A stretch of 64,000 nt of DNA from positions 1-64,000 of the forward strand of contig NZ_VCGY01000003.1 in NCBI RefSeq assembly GCF_016597725.1, in the 5' to 3' direction. The translations under genes and the position numbers were made by a program. The number at the start of each line of letters is the position of its first letter. The first letter of the stretch is position 1. Below are positions 18,507-25,385 of this stretch, in pieces. The stretch comes from Marinobacter sp. 1-4A (lineage in GTDB: Bacteria > Pseudomonadota > Gammaproteobacteria > Pseudomonadales > Oleiphilaceae). Under the pieces are notes generated by a model. It had not been told where the DNA came from and searched no databases. It saw nothing but the letters and a program-made list of their open reading frames with translations.

Positions 18507-19018
18507 TGGTGATGGAGTATCTAATAAAACGTGCGGCGGCAGGGGCCGACAAAGGACCCGAAGATCGTCCAGACTGGGTTTCCGACAGAAACGCCAGTGC
18601 CGCCGCCTGGCAGTGTGTGCAGGATATGAAACGAGAGAAGGCGCTCTACATTCGGCGTCACCGCACGCCTACGGATTTTCTCGTGAAGAAAAATTATCTA
18701 ATCAAGGGCTCCGAAGTCGCCGCAGCAATCGGCATGAATCGCGCAACGCTCATGAACACGTCGAGCTATTCGCCCCATTTTAGACAATACCTTGACGCCA
18801 CAAACGCAGATTTGGAGGAAGCCAAGAACGCCAAATTGAAGCGCGTCGAGCACCCGACGGCCACCGGAACCAGGAAGAGCCGGAAAGACGACTTGGTCAA
18901 TCTGGTCAAGGAATTGCGGATGGAAAACGAAAAATTAAGGGCGTTGGCGGCAGAGCCATTGGGCGAAATTTACGAAGGTTTACCTTTGCCGATAAAAAAG
19001 AAGTTGGGGATCTGGTAG
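18506..19018 (+). CDS. Srap-like auxiliary recombination protein
   Basis: A 170-residue basic protein, last of the four-gene operon. It has a probable HTH at about 72-92 (GSEVAAAIGMNRATLMNTS) and a C-terminal coiled coil (about 125-152, LVNLVKELRMENEKLRALA). The product of the matching gene in the first module is shorter (136 residues) but has the same HTH-then-coil layout. In SE elements this gene product assists recombination. It is not expected to have catalytic activity. Confidence 0.7.
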   Translation: MVMEYLIKRAAAGADKGPEDRPDWVSDRNASAAAWQCVQDMKREKALYIRRHRTPTDFLVKKNYLIKGSEVAAAIGMNRATLMNTSSYSPHFRQYLDATNADLEEAKNAKLKRVEHPTATGTRKSRKDDLVNLVKELRMENEKLRALAAEPLGEIYEGLPLPIKKKLGIW

Positions 19019-19021
19019 TGG

Positions 19022-19057
19022 AACCATAAACTGGTCAGGTTAGGTAACCATAAACTG
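19022..19057. repeat. Two 12-bp direct repeats after srap
   Basis: AACCATAAACTG occurs at 19022-19033 and 19046-19057, separated by 12 bases, immediately after the srap stop. The inverted core GACAGTTT appears at 12541-12548, at the start of intA, so the AAACTGTC word brackets the four-gene operon. This spacing suggests helical phasing of a bound protein. Confidence 0.5.
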
Positions 19058-19084
19058 TCCCCACTTAAACATAAGCGAACATTC
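19056..19084. repeat. Conserved sequence downstream of the second four-gene operon
   Basis: It aligns with the reverse complement of 373-402 with few differences, at nearly the same distance from the srap stop. An inverted partial copy (GAATGTCCGCTTTG) is at 21954-21967, so the cargo gene lies between opposed copies. Confidence 0.55.
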
Positions 19085-19437
19085 AGATTTGGCTCTCCGT
19101 GCCTTTTTGCGAGCCATCCTGACTAGCGGAGATCACCGGCAGTTGTCGCAAAACTTCGGCGATTGAAATTTACAGGGCTTACAAGCCTCTGAAATTTATG
19201 AAATAGTGCTACGGGGTGATCTTGGATCAGCGAACCTTGAAATTGCGCCGAAAAGGACATTCTACGAACATCTCGTTGCAAAAGTTTTCAGAGATGCACG
19301 CATAGGTATCTGATAATTAGATATAAAGTGGCGTTTTATGCCTTTTCCCGTTGAGGGATGTACACATGCGGGATATAGGTCACTTCTCGTTGGATAAGCT
19401 GTTAGGATTCTTAAAATTAGAGTATGGATGAAGCAAT

Positions 19438-21867
19438 ATGAGCATTCCGTTGTCTGACTTGATGAGTAGAATATCCCCTTCCAACACCGTTCTGTTTTTT
19501 GGTGCTGGGTCGTCGATACCTTCGCGTGCGCCATCCGTCAATAAAATAATATCGACCTTGTCCAGAAAGCATAATATTGATTCCGAAGGGTTTAGCCTAA
19601 GCGAAGTTTCCAGTATTGCTGAACATAAATCTTCCCGAAGAGACCTGATCAGAACTCTCAGAAGTCTTTTTGATGGTCTCTCTGCCACGGGGGCGATACT
19701 TAACCTGCCATTATATGATTGGAAGAATATATACACTACCAACTATGACAACCTGATTGAGCAAGCCTTTGAAAAAAAGGACGTGCCGCTATCTGTCTTT
19801 ACTTCCAACTTCGATTTTCAGATACAGCGCCACCCTGAATCCGTCAAGCTTTACAAGTTACATGGAACTATTGATAAAGATGTATCTGATGGAGTGCAAA
19901 GCAGAGTTGTTATTACCGAAGGTGATTATGATCAGGCGGCAGAATATAGGGATGCACTTTTCGATGCTTTGAAACTGGATCTTAATGGCGCGAGCTTAGT
20001 GATAATTGGGTATTCTTTGTCCGACAATCACATAAAAGAAATTGTTAATAGAGCTATTGAAATTAATGGGCGCTCATTTAGCCCCGCTTCAGTATTCTTA
20101 GTTTTATATGAAAAGGACGAAAATAGAGCCTCTCTATACGAAAGAAGAGGGATCACAGTTGCTTTTGGTGGTTTAGATGAGTTTTTCCTTGAGCTACAAA
20201 AGAAATGCGCAGCAAAAACTTTAGTCTACTCCTCTACGGGCGATCCTCTAGATAAAGCGCCAATTTTACGGCCAATTACGTTAGATGTTTCTCATGAAAT
20301 TAATAAAGGTGAAAAGAATGCATCGGCAATGTTTCACGGTTGGCCTGCATCCTATGCAGATATCAAAGCTAATCTGACCTTTGAGAGAAGTACAGGGCGA
20401 GATATCGAAAAGCTTCTACTAAATTCAGATAAGCTGTGTGCCGTAATAGTCGGAGCAAGCGGAACTGGAAAAAGCACACTCTCCCGACAAGTAGTATCCT
20501 TTCTCCATGGTAACGGTTTTCGGTGTTGGGAGCATAAGATTGACCACACACTTCTTTCCGATCAGTGGATTTCAGTGGCTAGAGAGCTTTCTAAAACTGG
20601 TGAGAAAGGGGTTTTGTTTATAGACGATGCCCATTCTCATTTGGCAGAAATAAATAAACTGGTCGATCTGCTCGTATCCGAAAATCTAGCATCCCTAAAA
20701 CTGCTTTTTTCATCACCCAGAAGCCAGTGGAATCCAAGGATAAAAACACCAAACATATTTAAGAAGGGAGATCTATTTTATCTCGGTCGTTTAGATGTTT
20801 ACGAGATTGAAAAACTACTTACCCTTGTGGATTCGAGCTCTGATCTTCAGCCCCTGGTAGAGAGTAGTTTTTCTGGTTTCTCGAGATCTGAAAGGAAACG
20901 AAGGCTGGAAGTGAAATGCGAGTCGGAAACGTTTGTATGCCTTAAAAACATATTCGCGTCAGAAAAGTTTGATGACATAGTTCTTAGGGAATTCGCAGAG
21001 CTCGGTGCAGAACTTCGGGAAATTTATAGACTTGTAGCTGCAATGGAGTCCTCAGGAATTAAAGTGCATCGCCAGATGATCATCAGGCTTTTAGGAATAC
21101 CAGCTGAAAATATACAAAGCTCGCTGTCGCAGTTAACGGATATAATCCATGAGTATAGTGTTAGTGAGCGAGAAGGTATTTATGGATGGAAAGGGCGGCA
21201 CCCGGTCATAATGGAGATTATAACAAAATATAAAATGACGGATTTCTCTGAGTTTTATAGCCTTTTTGAAAAAGTTATAGATAGTTTAGTTCCCACATAC
21301 GATATTGAGGTTAGAACTATAAAACAGTTGTGTGCATTTGATTCAGGCATTAGCCGGATTCCAGATAAGCACCTTAGAAACAAACTGTTGCGAAAGATGA
21401 TTTCAAAGGCGCCGGGCGAGCGTATTCCTCGCCATAGATTGATAAGGTATTTGATTGATATTAATGAGCTAGAGAAAGCGGAGACGGAAATTCGCTTATA
21501 TGAGCACGACTTTCGTTCAGATGGACCAGTTCAACGATTTAAAATAATATTAATGCTTGCTCGTGCTGAGCGAACACCCGGCATCCTTGATGAAGATAGG
21601 AGAGCTATTTTAGAAATGGCTAGAGAGCAATCCATTAACTCTGTCGATCGCTATCCCGACAATAAAGACATATTGCGAACATATTGCGATGTCGGAATTG
21701 AGTATTTTAAACGAACAGGGGAGATGTTTGTCTTTGATGATGCCATGGAAAAGCTCCGTTCTGCTGAAGGCAGAATTGGTGACCCAGACATAACCAGTAT
21801 AATTGCAAGATATGAGCGAAGAATATCAGGCATAGAATATGACAACTCATACGAAGAATCGTCCTAA
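19438..21867 (+). CDS. SIR2-STAND ATPase, candidate anti-phage defence protein (Avs5-like layout)
   Basis: A 809-residue three-part protein. Residues 1-255 form a SIR2-like NADase domain: FFGAGSS (21-26), TTNYDN (100-105), catalytic-type His in KLHGTID (140-146), and IIGYSLSD (189-196). Residues 300-560 form a STAND-type P-loop NTPase with Walker A GASGTGKST (339-347) and Walker B GVLFIDDAH (391-399). The rest is helical and may be the sensor. Proteins with this order (for example Avs5-type) sense phage proteins, oligomerise and destroy NAD+. The C-terminus shows no clear TPR repeat. The gene is much more AT-rich than its neighbours, a sign of separate origin. It is the only cargo of the element. 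The defence role is inference. Confidence 0.8.
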   Translation: MSIPLSDLMSRISPSNTVLFFGAGSSIPSRAPSVNKIISTLSRKHNIDSEGFSLSEVSSIAEHKSSRRDLIRTLRSLFDGLSATGAILNLPLYDWKNIYTTNYDNLIEQAFEKKDVPLSVFTSNFDFQIQRHPESVKLYKLHGTIDKDVSDGVQSRVVITEGDYDQAAEYRDALFDALKLDLNGASLVIIGYSLSDNHIKEIVNRAIEINGRSFSPASVFLVLYEKDENRASLYERRGITVAFGGLDEFFLELQKKCAAKTLVYSSTGDPLDKAPILRPITLDVSHEINKGEKNASAMFHGWPASYADIKANLTFERSTGRDIEKLLLNSDKLCAVIVGASGTGKSTLSRQVVSFLHGNGFRCWEHKIDHTLLSDQWISVARELSKTGEKGVLFIDDAHSHLAEINKLVDLLVSENLASLKLLFSSPRSQWNPRIKTPNIFKKGDLFYLGRLDVYEIEKLLTLVDSSSDLQPLVESSFSGFSRSERKRRLEVKCESETFVCLKNIFASEKFDDIVLREFAELGAELREIYRLVAAMESSGIKVHRQMIIRLLGIPAENIQSSLSQLTDIIHEYSVSEREGIYGWKGRHPVIMEIITKYKMTDFSEFYSLFEKVIDSLVPTYDIEVRTIKQLCAFDSGISRIPDKHLRNKLLRKMISKAPGERIPRHRLIRYLIDINELEKAETEIRLYEHDFRSDGPVQRFKIILMLARAERTPGILDEDRRAILEMAREQSINSVDRYPDNKDILRTYCDVGIEYFKRTGEMFVFDDAMEKLRSAEGRIGDPDITSIIARYERRISGIEYDNSYEESS

Positions 21868-22215
21868 CCAGTGCAGGTACGGCGGCGCTCACTACATTGC
21901 ACCTGCGGCTTCATTCCGTGGGTGCGTATGCTGCATGTGTTATTCCTAAACCTGAATGTCCGCTTTGCGACCGGAGCGGCCAACTTATGATGTCATTGCC
22001 ATTGATGTTTGACTTCAGTGCTCATCGCTAATAGGCAATCGTAAGGCGACGCTAGATTAGAAAAATGTTGCTGGCTGGCTAGCATTGCTCAAGCAGCAAC
22101 CCTAAGAAATTTGTTGTTGCAAATATGTTGTCGACTTATTTTTCTAAGGCTACGTATATCAACTAAACTCACTCACTCAGCAACGAAAATCGCATATTTC
22201 ATATTCGTATAATCC
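21868..22215. other. Right end region of the SE-like element
   Basis: 348 bases without a gene. It holds GCAGGT/ACCTGC (about 21872-21914), the GAATGTCCGCTTTG motif with a CCGCT/AGCGG hairpin (21954-21979), the branched inverted-repeat structure at 22057-22147, and the subterminal TTTCATATTCG (22197-22207) just before the attachment core. Confidence 0.6.
22057..22147. repeat. Branched inverted-repeat structure near the right element end
   Basis: Outer stem TTAGAAAAAT (22057-22066) pairs with ATTTTTCTAA (22138-22147). Inside are two hairpins: GTTGCTG/CAGCAAC (22067-22073 with 22094-22100) and ATTTG/CAAAT (22109-22113 with 22120-22124). Together they give a three-way junction 68 bases from the element end. 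It could be a single-strand recombination structure or an RNA. Confidence 0.45.
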
Positions 22216-22221
22216 AGTTTG
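22216..22221. mobile_element. Right attachment core of the SE-like element
   Basis: AGTTTG, matching AGCTTT at 12445-12450 in four of six positions. Downstream the HNH nuclease frame resumes at once. Confidence 0.7.
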
Positions 22222-22383
22222 AATCGCAGCAAAGGAGCGAAAGGGCCCAACGAATGGTTACCGCCGAAGGGCCAGTGCGGTTATGTCGCTCGCTTCTTTC
22301 GGATTGTGAAAATCTACAAGCTTGAGCCGCGACCGGCAGAGAATGGCTGGATGCGCGCATTCCTGAATGATTGCCGAGGGTGA
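22216..22383 (+). pseudogene. Secreted HNH nuclease, 3' fragment displaced by the mobile element
   Basis: The frame opening at 22216 reads S-L-NRSKGAKGPNEWLPP, then QCGYVARFFRIVKIYKL, and ends at TGA 22381-22383. This is the conserved end of the same nuclease family as 11884-12450, including the catalytic-region Asn and the WLPP motif. Joined at the shared Ser codon (12445-12447 with 22216-22218), the two parts give one frame of about 242 residues, a normal length. There is no start codon or ribosome site here, so the fragment is probably not translated. Precise excision of the element would restore the gene. Confidence 0.88.
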
Positions 22384-22438
22384 ATACCTGTTACATTGGG
22401 AGTAACCGTGTCATCAACGCAGTGAAGGAGTGCGGTTT

Positions 22439-22687
22439 ATGTCTATCAAGCGAATGACTGAAAAAGAACTTCTCGACGGCCTCGACGCCAGGGGCGCCCA
22501 TGCCGATGAAGTGGCTGAACCTCTCCCACAGGAACTAACTCCACTGGAACGACTCAGGGGATCGGTTAAGCGCTATGATCGACCGACAGATCCTGTTTGG
22601 GATGATTACTTTGATACTGGCGAAGGAGTGAGTGACGATTTCGTGGAAGATCGAGATCAGCCATCACCGACCTCAGATAAAGAATAA
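22439..22687 (+). CDS. Small acidic hypothetical protein, possibly antitoxin-like
   Basis: 82 residues from ATG 22439, with AAGGAG at 22425-22430 eight bases upstream. A GTG at 22430 overlaps that site and is rejected. The protein is acidic and probably partly disordered. The stretch ERLRGSVKRYDRPTDPVWDDYFD resembles C-terminal tails of small antitoxins, but no DNA-binding domain is visible. The next gene follows after 5 bases, so they are probably one operon. The pair could be a toxin-antitoxin unit; that is a guess from size and arrangement only. Confidence 0.6.
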   Translation: MSIKRMTEKELLDGLDARGAHADEVAEPLPQELTPLERLRGSVKRYDRPTDPVWDDYFDTGEGVSDDFVEDRDQPSPTSDKE

Positions 22688-22692
22688 GGGCA

Positions 22693-23115
22693 ATGGCCGC
22701 TCCCTACATCACTGGGATGACCGCTCTTTGCCTCTTTCATCCGGGGCGGACTCACAAGCCCTTTTGGCATTCGGCTGGATCACCTGATAGGTGGCTCATC
22801 GCAGGCCAACACTACCCAGACACATCGTCTTTTTTTGGTGATCAAGAGCTCGTTGATTTGTCCGAACTCATGGACAAATGGGGCCTTGAGGCACCGATCT
22901 GTATCTGTGCCAGTTACGAGCGAGCCGTTTTTGACATGTTGTACAACCACATTGAACTGAGCAATCAAGTGGTACCAAACGTGCAGCCGTCAGATATTGA
23001 TGACGCCGTAGATCTCAGTCGTATTTTGGGGTGGGTGAAAGAGTGGGAGCAATCCGACCTACTAAAACACGGGCCTGCCATACGGGCATGGCTAGAAACC
23101 AAGCGCAGTTGGTAA
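22693..23115 (+). CDS. Hypothetical protein of unknown function
   Basis: 140 residues, no recognised domain, no signal peptide or membrane segment. Trp- and His-containing segments in the first third (FHPGRTHKPFWHSAG, PDRWLIAGQHYP) and a central CICASYERAVFDML give it the look of a folded soluble protein. It is translated right after the 82-residue acidic protein and is the obvious partner for it. It ends 15 bases before the convergent nucleotidyltransferase gene. Confidence 0.55.
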   Translation: MAAPYITGMTALCLFHPGRTHKPFWHSAGSPDRWLIAGQHYPDTSSFFGDQELVDLSELMDKWGLEAPICICASYERAVFDMLYNHIELSNQVVPNVQPSDIDDAVDLSRILGWVKEWEQSDLLKHGPAIRAWLETKRSW

Positions 23116-23129
23116 ACACGCTGTCCAGA

Positions 23130-23612
23130 CTAAGATTGCCAAAGGGTGATGCCCTCACGAGCAATGCATCTCAAAAGGCTTGGGTCAACAGCCCGTGATC
23201 CCTCAGGATCTAGCCATTCGGCTTCCCAAACCGGATATGGCCGAATACGGACAGTCGTGTCTAGTAAGATATCATACGCCAGACTCGCTAAGGCAAGCTT
23301 CATCTCAACAAATTGTTCGAGCCCTTCTCTCTCTCCGCATAACAAGACGGCCACGTTGGTATCGCTTTCTGCGCTGTAATCACAACGAGCCCCGCTGCCG
23401 TATAGCACTAAGCGGACGACATCGAATTCTGTTGAAAGCAGTTCTGCAAATTTCAGAACGGCTTCTCGAAGATCAAGTTGGTTACCCATAACCGGTTGCT
23501 CAAGGCCTACCGCAGCGGAGTATTCCCAGTCGATCATGTCCTGAGAAACGGGAGCATCAGGATCACACTGGGCAACCAATTCACTGAGCGTATAAGATTT
23601 CCGTTTGGTCAT
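23130..23612 (-). CDS. MNT-type nucleotidyltransferase-fold protein with antitoxin-like N-terminus
   Basis: 160 residues. Residues 1-38 (KSYTLSELVAQCDPDAPVSQ) match the C-terminal tail of MazE/PemI/ChpS antitoxins, which grips the MazF-type toxin. Residues 45-160 form a minimal nucleotidyltransferase: LVLYGSGAR then SDTNVAVLL. In active members the block reads GSxAR...SDxDV with two metal-binding Asp. Here the second Asp is Asn, so activity is doubtful. No HEPN or MazF partner gene is adjacent. The start ATG at 23612 looks natural. It may be a fusion antitoxin that outlived its toxin. Confidence 0.75.
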   Translation of the reverse strand: MTKRKSYTLSELVAQCDPDAPVSQDMIDWEYSAAVGLEQPVMGNQLDLREAVLKFAELLSTEFDVVRLVLYGSGARCDYSAESDTNVAVLLCGEREGLEQFVEMKLALASLAYDILLDTTVRIRPYPVWEAEWLDPEGSRAVDPSLLRCIAREGITLWQS

Positions 23613-23622
23613 AAGCCCTTTC

Positions 23623-23862
23623 CTATCTCAATCGTCCGCGGCGGCTAATAATCACCACTGCGGACTCAGTCTTGCTTTCTTTCCCAGAAAAATCACCTCG
23701 GGCTCTGTATTCGCCGTCCCATTCCTGAGCATTGCGATACCGGCACACCTCCTGAGACTCCAGCGCAACAATGTCGCCATAGCCCGATTCGTAACCCTCT
23801 ACAAGCACAGGCGAGTGCGGTGGCAACGATTTCAGCTGTTCTATCAGTTCTTCCACGGTCAT
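23623..23862 (-). CDS. Small conserved hypothetical protein, phage/plasmid type
   Basis: 79 residues from ATG 23862 (MTVEELIEQLKSLPPHSPVLVEGYESGYGDI). A TTG at 23886 would add eight residues and overlap the upstream gene's stop. The opening resembles small proteins of unknown function, common on phages and plasmids, that begin with ELIxxLxxLPPDxPV. The C-terminus is basic. It follows the phosphoesterase gene closely on the same strand and precedes the nucleotidyltransferase, so the three may be cotranscribed. Confidence 0.6.
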   Translation of the reverse strand: MTVEELIEQLKSLPPHSPVLVEGYESGYGDIVALESQEVCRYRNAQEWDGEYRARGDFSGKESKTESAVVIISRRGRLR

Positions 23863-23878
23863 CGTTGGGCCCCCAGTA

Positions 23879-24520
23879 TCATTCAATATCTAACACTATC
23901 GGTGGGTTTGTAGGCTCATATCGAGCGGTGCAGGTACTGGCGTTAACCAACCGAGCCTTGCCCAGAAGATACTCTCCGTATCCTTCGTGAATGTGGCCGA
24001 AAATATGCGCTTTCAGCGACAATTGCCTGATTCGATAGAGCAGGTCTTCGCACCCAACATTCTGGCATCGGAATCCCATTTGTACCTCATCTCCAATGCC
24101 CTTTGGCGGGCCGTGAGTAATGAGCACATCGGTGTTTTCAGGAATTTGCTCCCAGTGATTGTGGAGAGCCTGACCGCGATCCAGCATGAACGCCCAGTCT
24201 AAAAATGTTGGTGTCCAGGGGGAGCCCCAGAATCGAACACCCTCGATTTCAACGCCGCTATCCTCAAGATAGGTGGCATTTGTCAGTGCATCCCTCGCCA
24301 ACTCCGGCGCTTCCTGAAATACCCAGTCATGGTTGCCGGCAATCAAAATCTTGTGGCGATGGGGTAGGGTACCTAGCCAGTCATTGAGGTTTTCGACATT
24401 CTCCAAGGTACCCGCGCCGAGGCAGTCGCCAGAATGGATTAATACATCACCTTCTGGAATCTCAGGAATTCGATGATGCAGGCTGTGGGTGTCAGAAATA
24501 CAAACGAGTCTCAAGACCAT
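23879..24520 (-). CDS. Calcineurin-like metallophosphoesterase
   Basis: 213 residues with every metal-binding motif of the family: SDTH (9-12), HSGDC (29-33), AGNHDW (60-65), ITHGPP (133-138) and GHIHEGYG (175-182). The enzyme uses a two-metal centre to hydrolyse phosphoesters. The natural substrate of this MPPED-like subgroup is not known. No signal peptide, so it is cytoplasmic. It is in an accessory region next to an exonuclease gene of the same orientation, though a shared pathway cannot be claimed. Confidence 0.88.
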   Translation of the reverse strand: MVLRLVCISDTHSLHHRIPEIPEGDVLIHSGDCLGAGTLENVENLNDWLGTLPHRHKILIAGNHDWVFQEAPELARDALTNATYLEDSGVEIEGVRFWGSPWTPTFLDWAFMLDRGQALHNHWEQIPENTDVLITHGPPKGIGDEVQMGFRCQNVGCEDLLYRIRQLSLKAHIFGHIHEGYGEYLLGKARLVNASTCTARYEPTNPPIVLDIE

Positions 24521-24603
24521 TCTCCAAAAATAACTGCCGATCTAGGTTGCACTTTCCTTACAGAAAAAGCTCCACCTCGTGTGTTCTAAACGCGAGCAAA
24601 TGC

Positions 24604-25281
24604 CTACAGTTCATTCAGGTCGATTCGAATGCTTGGCTCTGCGTCTCTGTCTTTCACAATCGCGACCAGGTCCCGATCGTCTGCCGCCATATCACACATC
24701 AATAGCTCTTTTTCCAGAGCCCAGTTCATATACGGCATTAATCGAACCATATTACGGGCATCATCGACGCCGCGATGGTGGTGTCCCTCGACTGTTAGAC
24801 CGTGAAATGCCAGAGCATGAATCATTCCGCTCTTCCTTTTTTGCCCTGTCGTTTGGCGCCATATCCGCTTTAGATTCAGGTGCGGGAAGCGCATGAAAAC
24901 CGGGGCGCATCCGTACTCCTGGCCAGAAGCCTGGATGTGGAGGCGGTCGTAGTTGCCCCAACTGCACCAGATAAAGTCGTCATGAGGTTGCCCCAGCCAC
25001 GCATCGCTCATCCGACACGCTTCTAAAAACGTTGGAGCGGCGTCAACCATAGATTGAGTAATGCTGGTTAGCGATGTACAGAATTCGCTTAGTTTTGTGT
25101 TCACCGTTGGTCTTACCAGAAATGACTGGCTATCCAGCAATTTGCCATTTCGGTCGGAGAGGGCGCAGCCAAACTCGATGATTTCCATATTTTCGGTATT
25201 CTGGGGTTCGCCGGTTGGAGTTGTTCGGTTCTCCCAACACGTTGCCTCCAGATCGACAATCAACAGAGGACGGTTATCCAT
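24604..25281 (-). CDS. DnaQ-fold 3'-5' exonuclease (KapD/ERI1-like)
   Basis: 225 residues from ATG 25281, with AGGAG 11 bases upstream. A TTG at 25308 is a weaker start. The DEDDh exonuclease motifs are present: Exo I VDLEATCWE, Exo II in WGNYDRLHIQ, and Exo III HHRGVDDARNMVRL, with the catalytic His. The layout, including WxxxP-less Exo I with TCW, is like KapD and the ERI1 group, which trim RNA or single-stranded DNA. It sits among unrelated accessory genes. The substrate cannot be inferred. Confidence 0.88.
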   Translation of the reverse strand: MDNRPLLIVDLEATCWENRTTPTGEPQNTENMEIIEFGCALSDRNGKLLDSQSFLVRPTVNTKLSEFCTSLTSITQSMVDAAPTFLEACRMSDAWLGQPHDDFIWCSWGNYDRLHIQASGQEYGCAPVFMRFPHLNLKRIWRQTTGQKRKSGMIHALAFHGLTVEGHHHRGVDDARNMVRLMPYMNWALEKELLMCDMAADDRDLVAIVKDRDAEPSIRIDLNEL

Positions 25282-25385
25282 ACGATGATCAGCTCCTAAC
25301 CCAGTCAAAAACCTCTTTAGCTTCCAATAGGGTAATAATTCCGGTTTGCTCCTGAATGTCCACCCGATATCGAATTCTCAAAATC

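Larger units (their letters stand above)
19019..19437. other. Spacer between srap and the cargo gene, with possible decayed coding sequence
   Basis: Besides the repeats at its left, frame 19080-19312 on the plus strand reads like protein with one internal stop at 19164-19166 (LALRAFLRAILTSGD before, EIYEIVLRGDLG and RTFYEHLVAKVF after) and no start codon. It may be a gene remnant. The promoter of the SIR2-STAND gene should lie at 19320-19437, where the DNA turns AT-rich. Confidence 0.35.
12451..22215 (+). mobile_element. SE-like integrative element with SIR2-STAND cargo, inserted in an HNH nuclease gene
   Basis: The span is about 9.8 kb. Its edges are set by the two halves of the HNH gene, not by guesswork. 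Contents in order: palindrome, four translationally overlapped recombination genes, a spacer with conserved repeats, one AT-rich defence-type gene, and a structured right end. Subterminal CGAATAGGAAA at 12466-12476 and its inverted near-copy at 22197-22207 (TTTCATATTCG) are candidate recombinase arms, though their distances to the core differ (15 and 8 bases). The four-gene set and the single-site insertion match strand-biased circularizing integrative elements. Confidence 0.85.

Noticed and set aside
21954-21979. Terminator of the SIR2-STAND gene
   Set aside because: Short hairpin without a T run; it is better explained as a copy of the post-srap motif.
22430-22438. GTG start for the small acidic protein
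   Set aside because: The codon overlaps the ribosome binding site that serves ATG 22439.
25289-25381. Small minus-strand frame of 30 codons between the antitoxin-like gene and the exonuclease
   Set aside because: It reads like protein but has only a TTG start without a ribosome site; too little to call.
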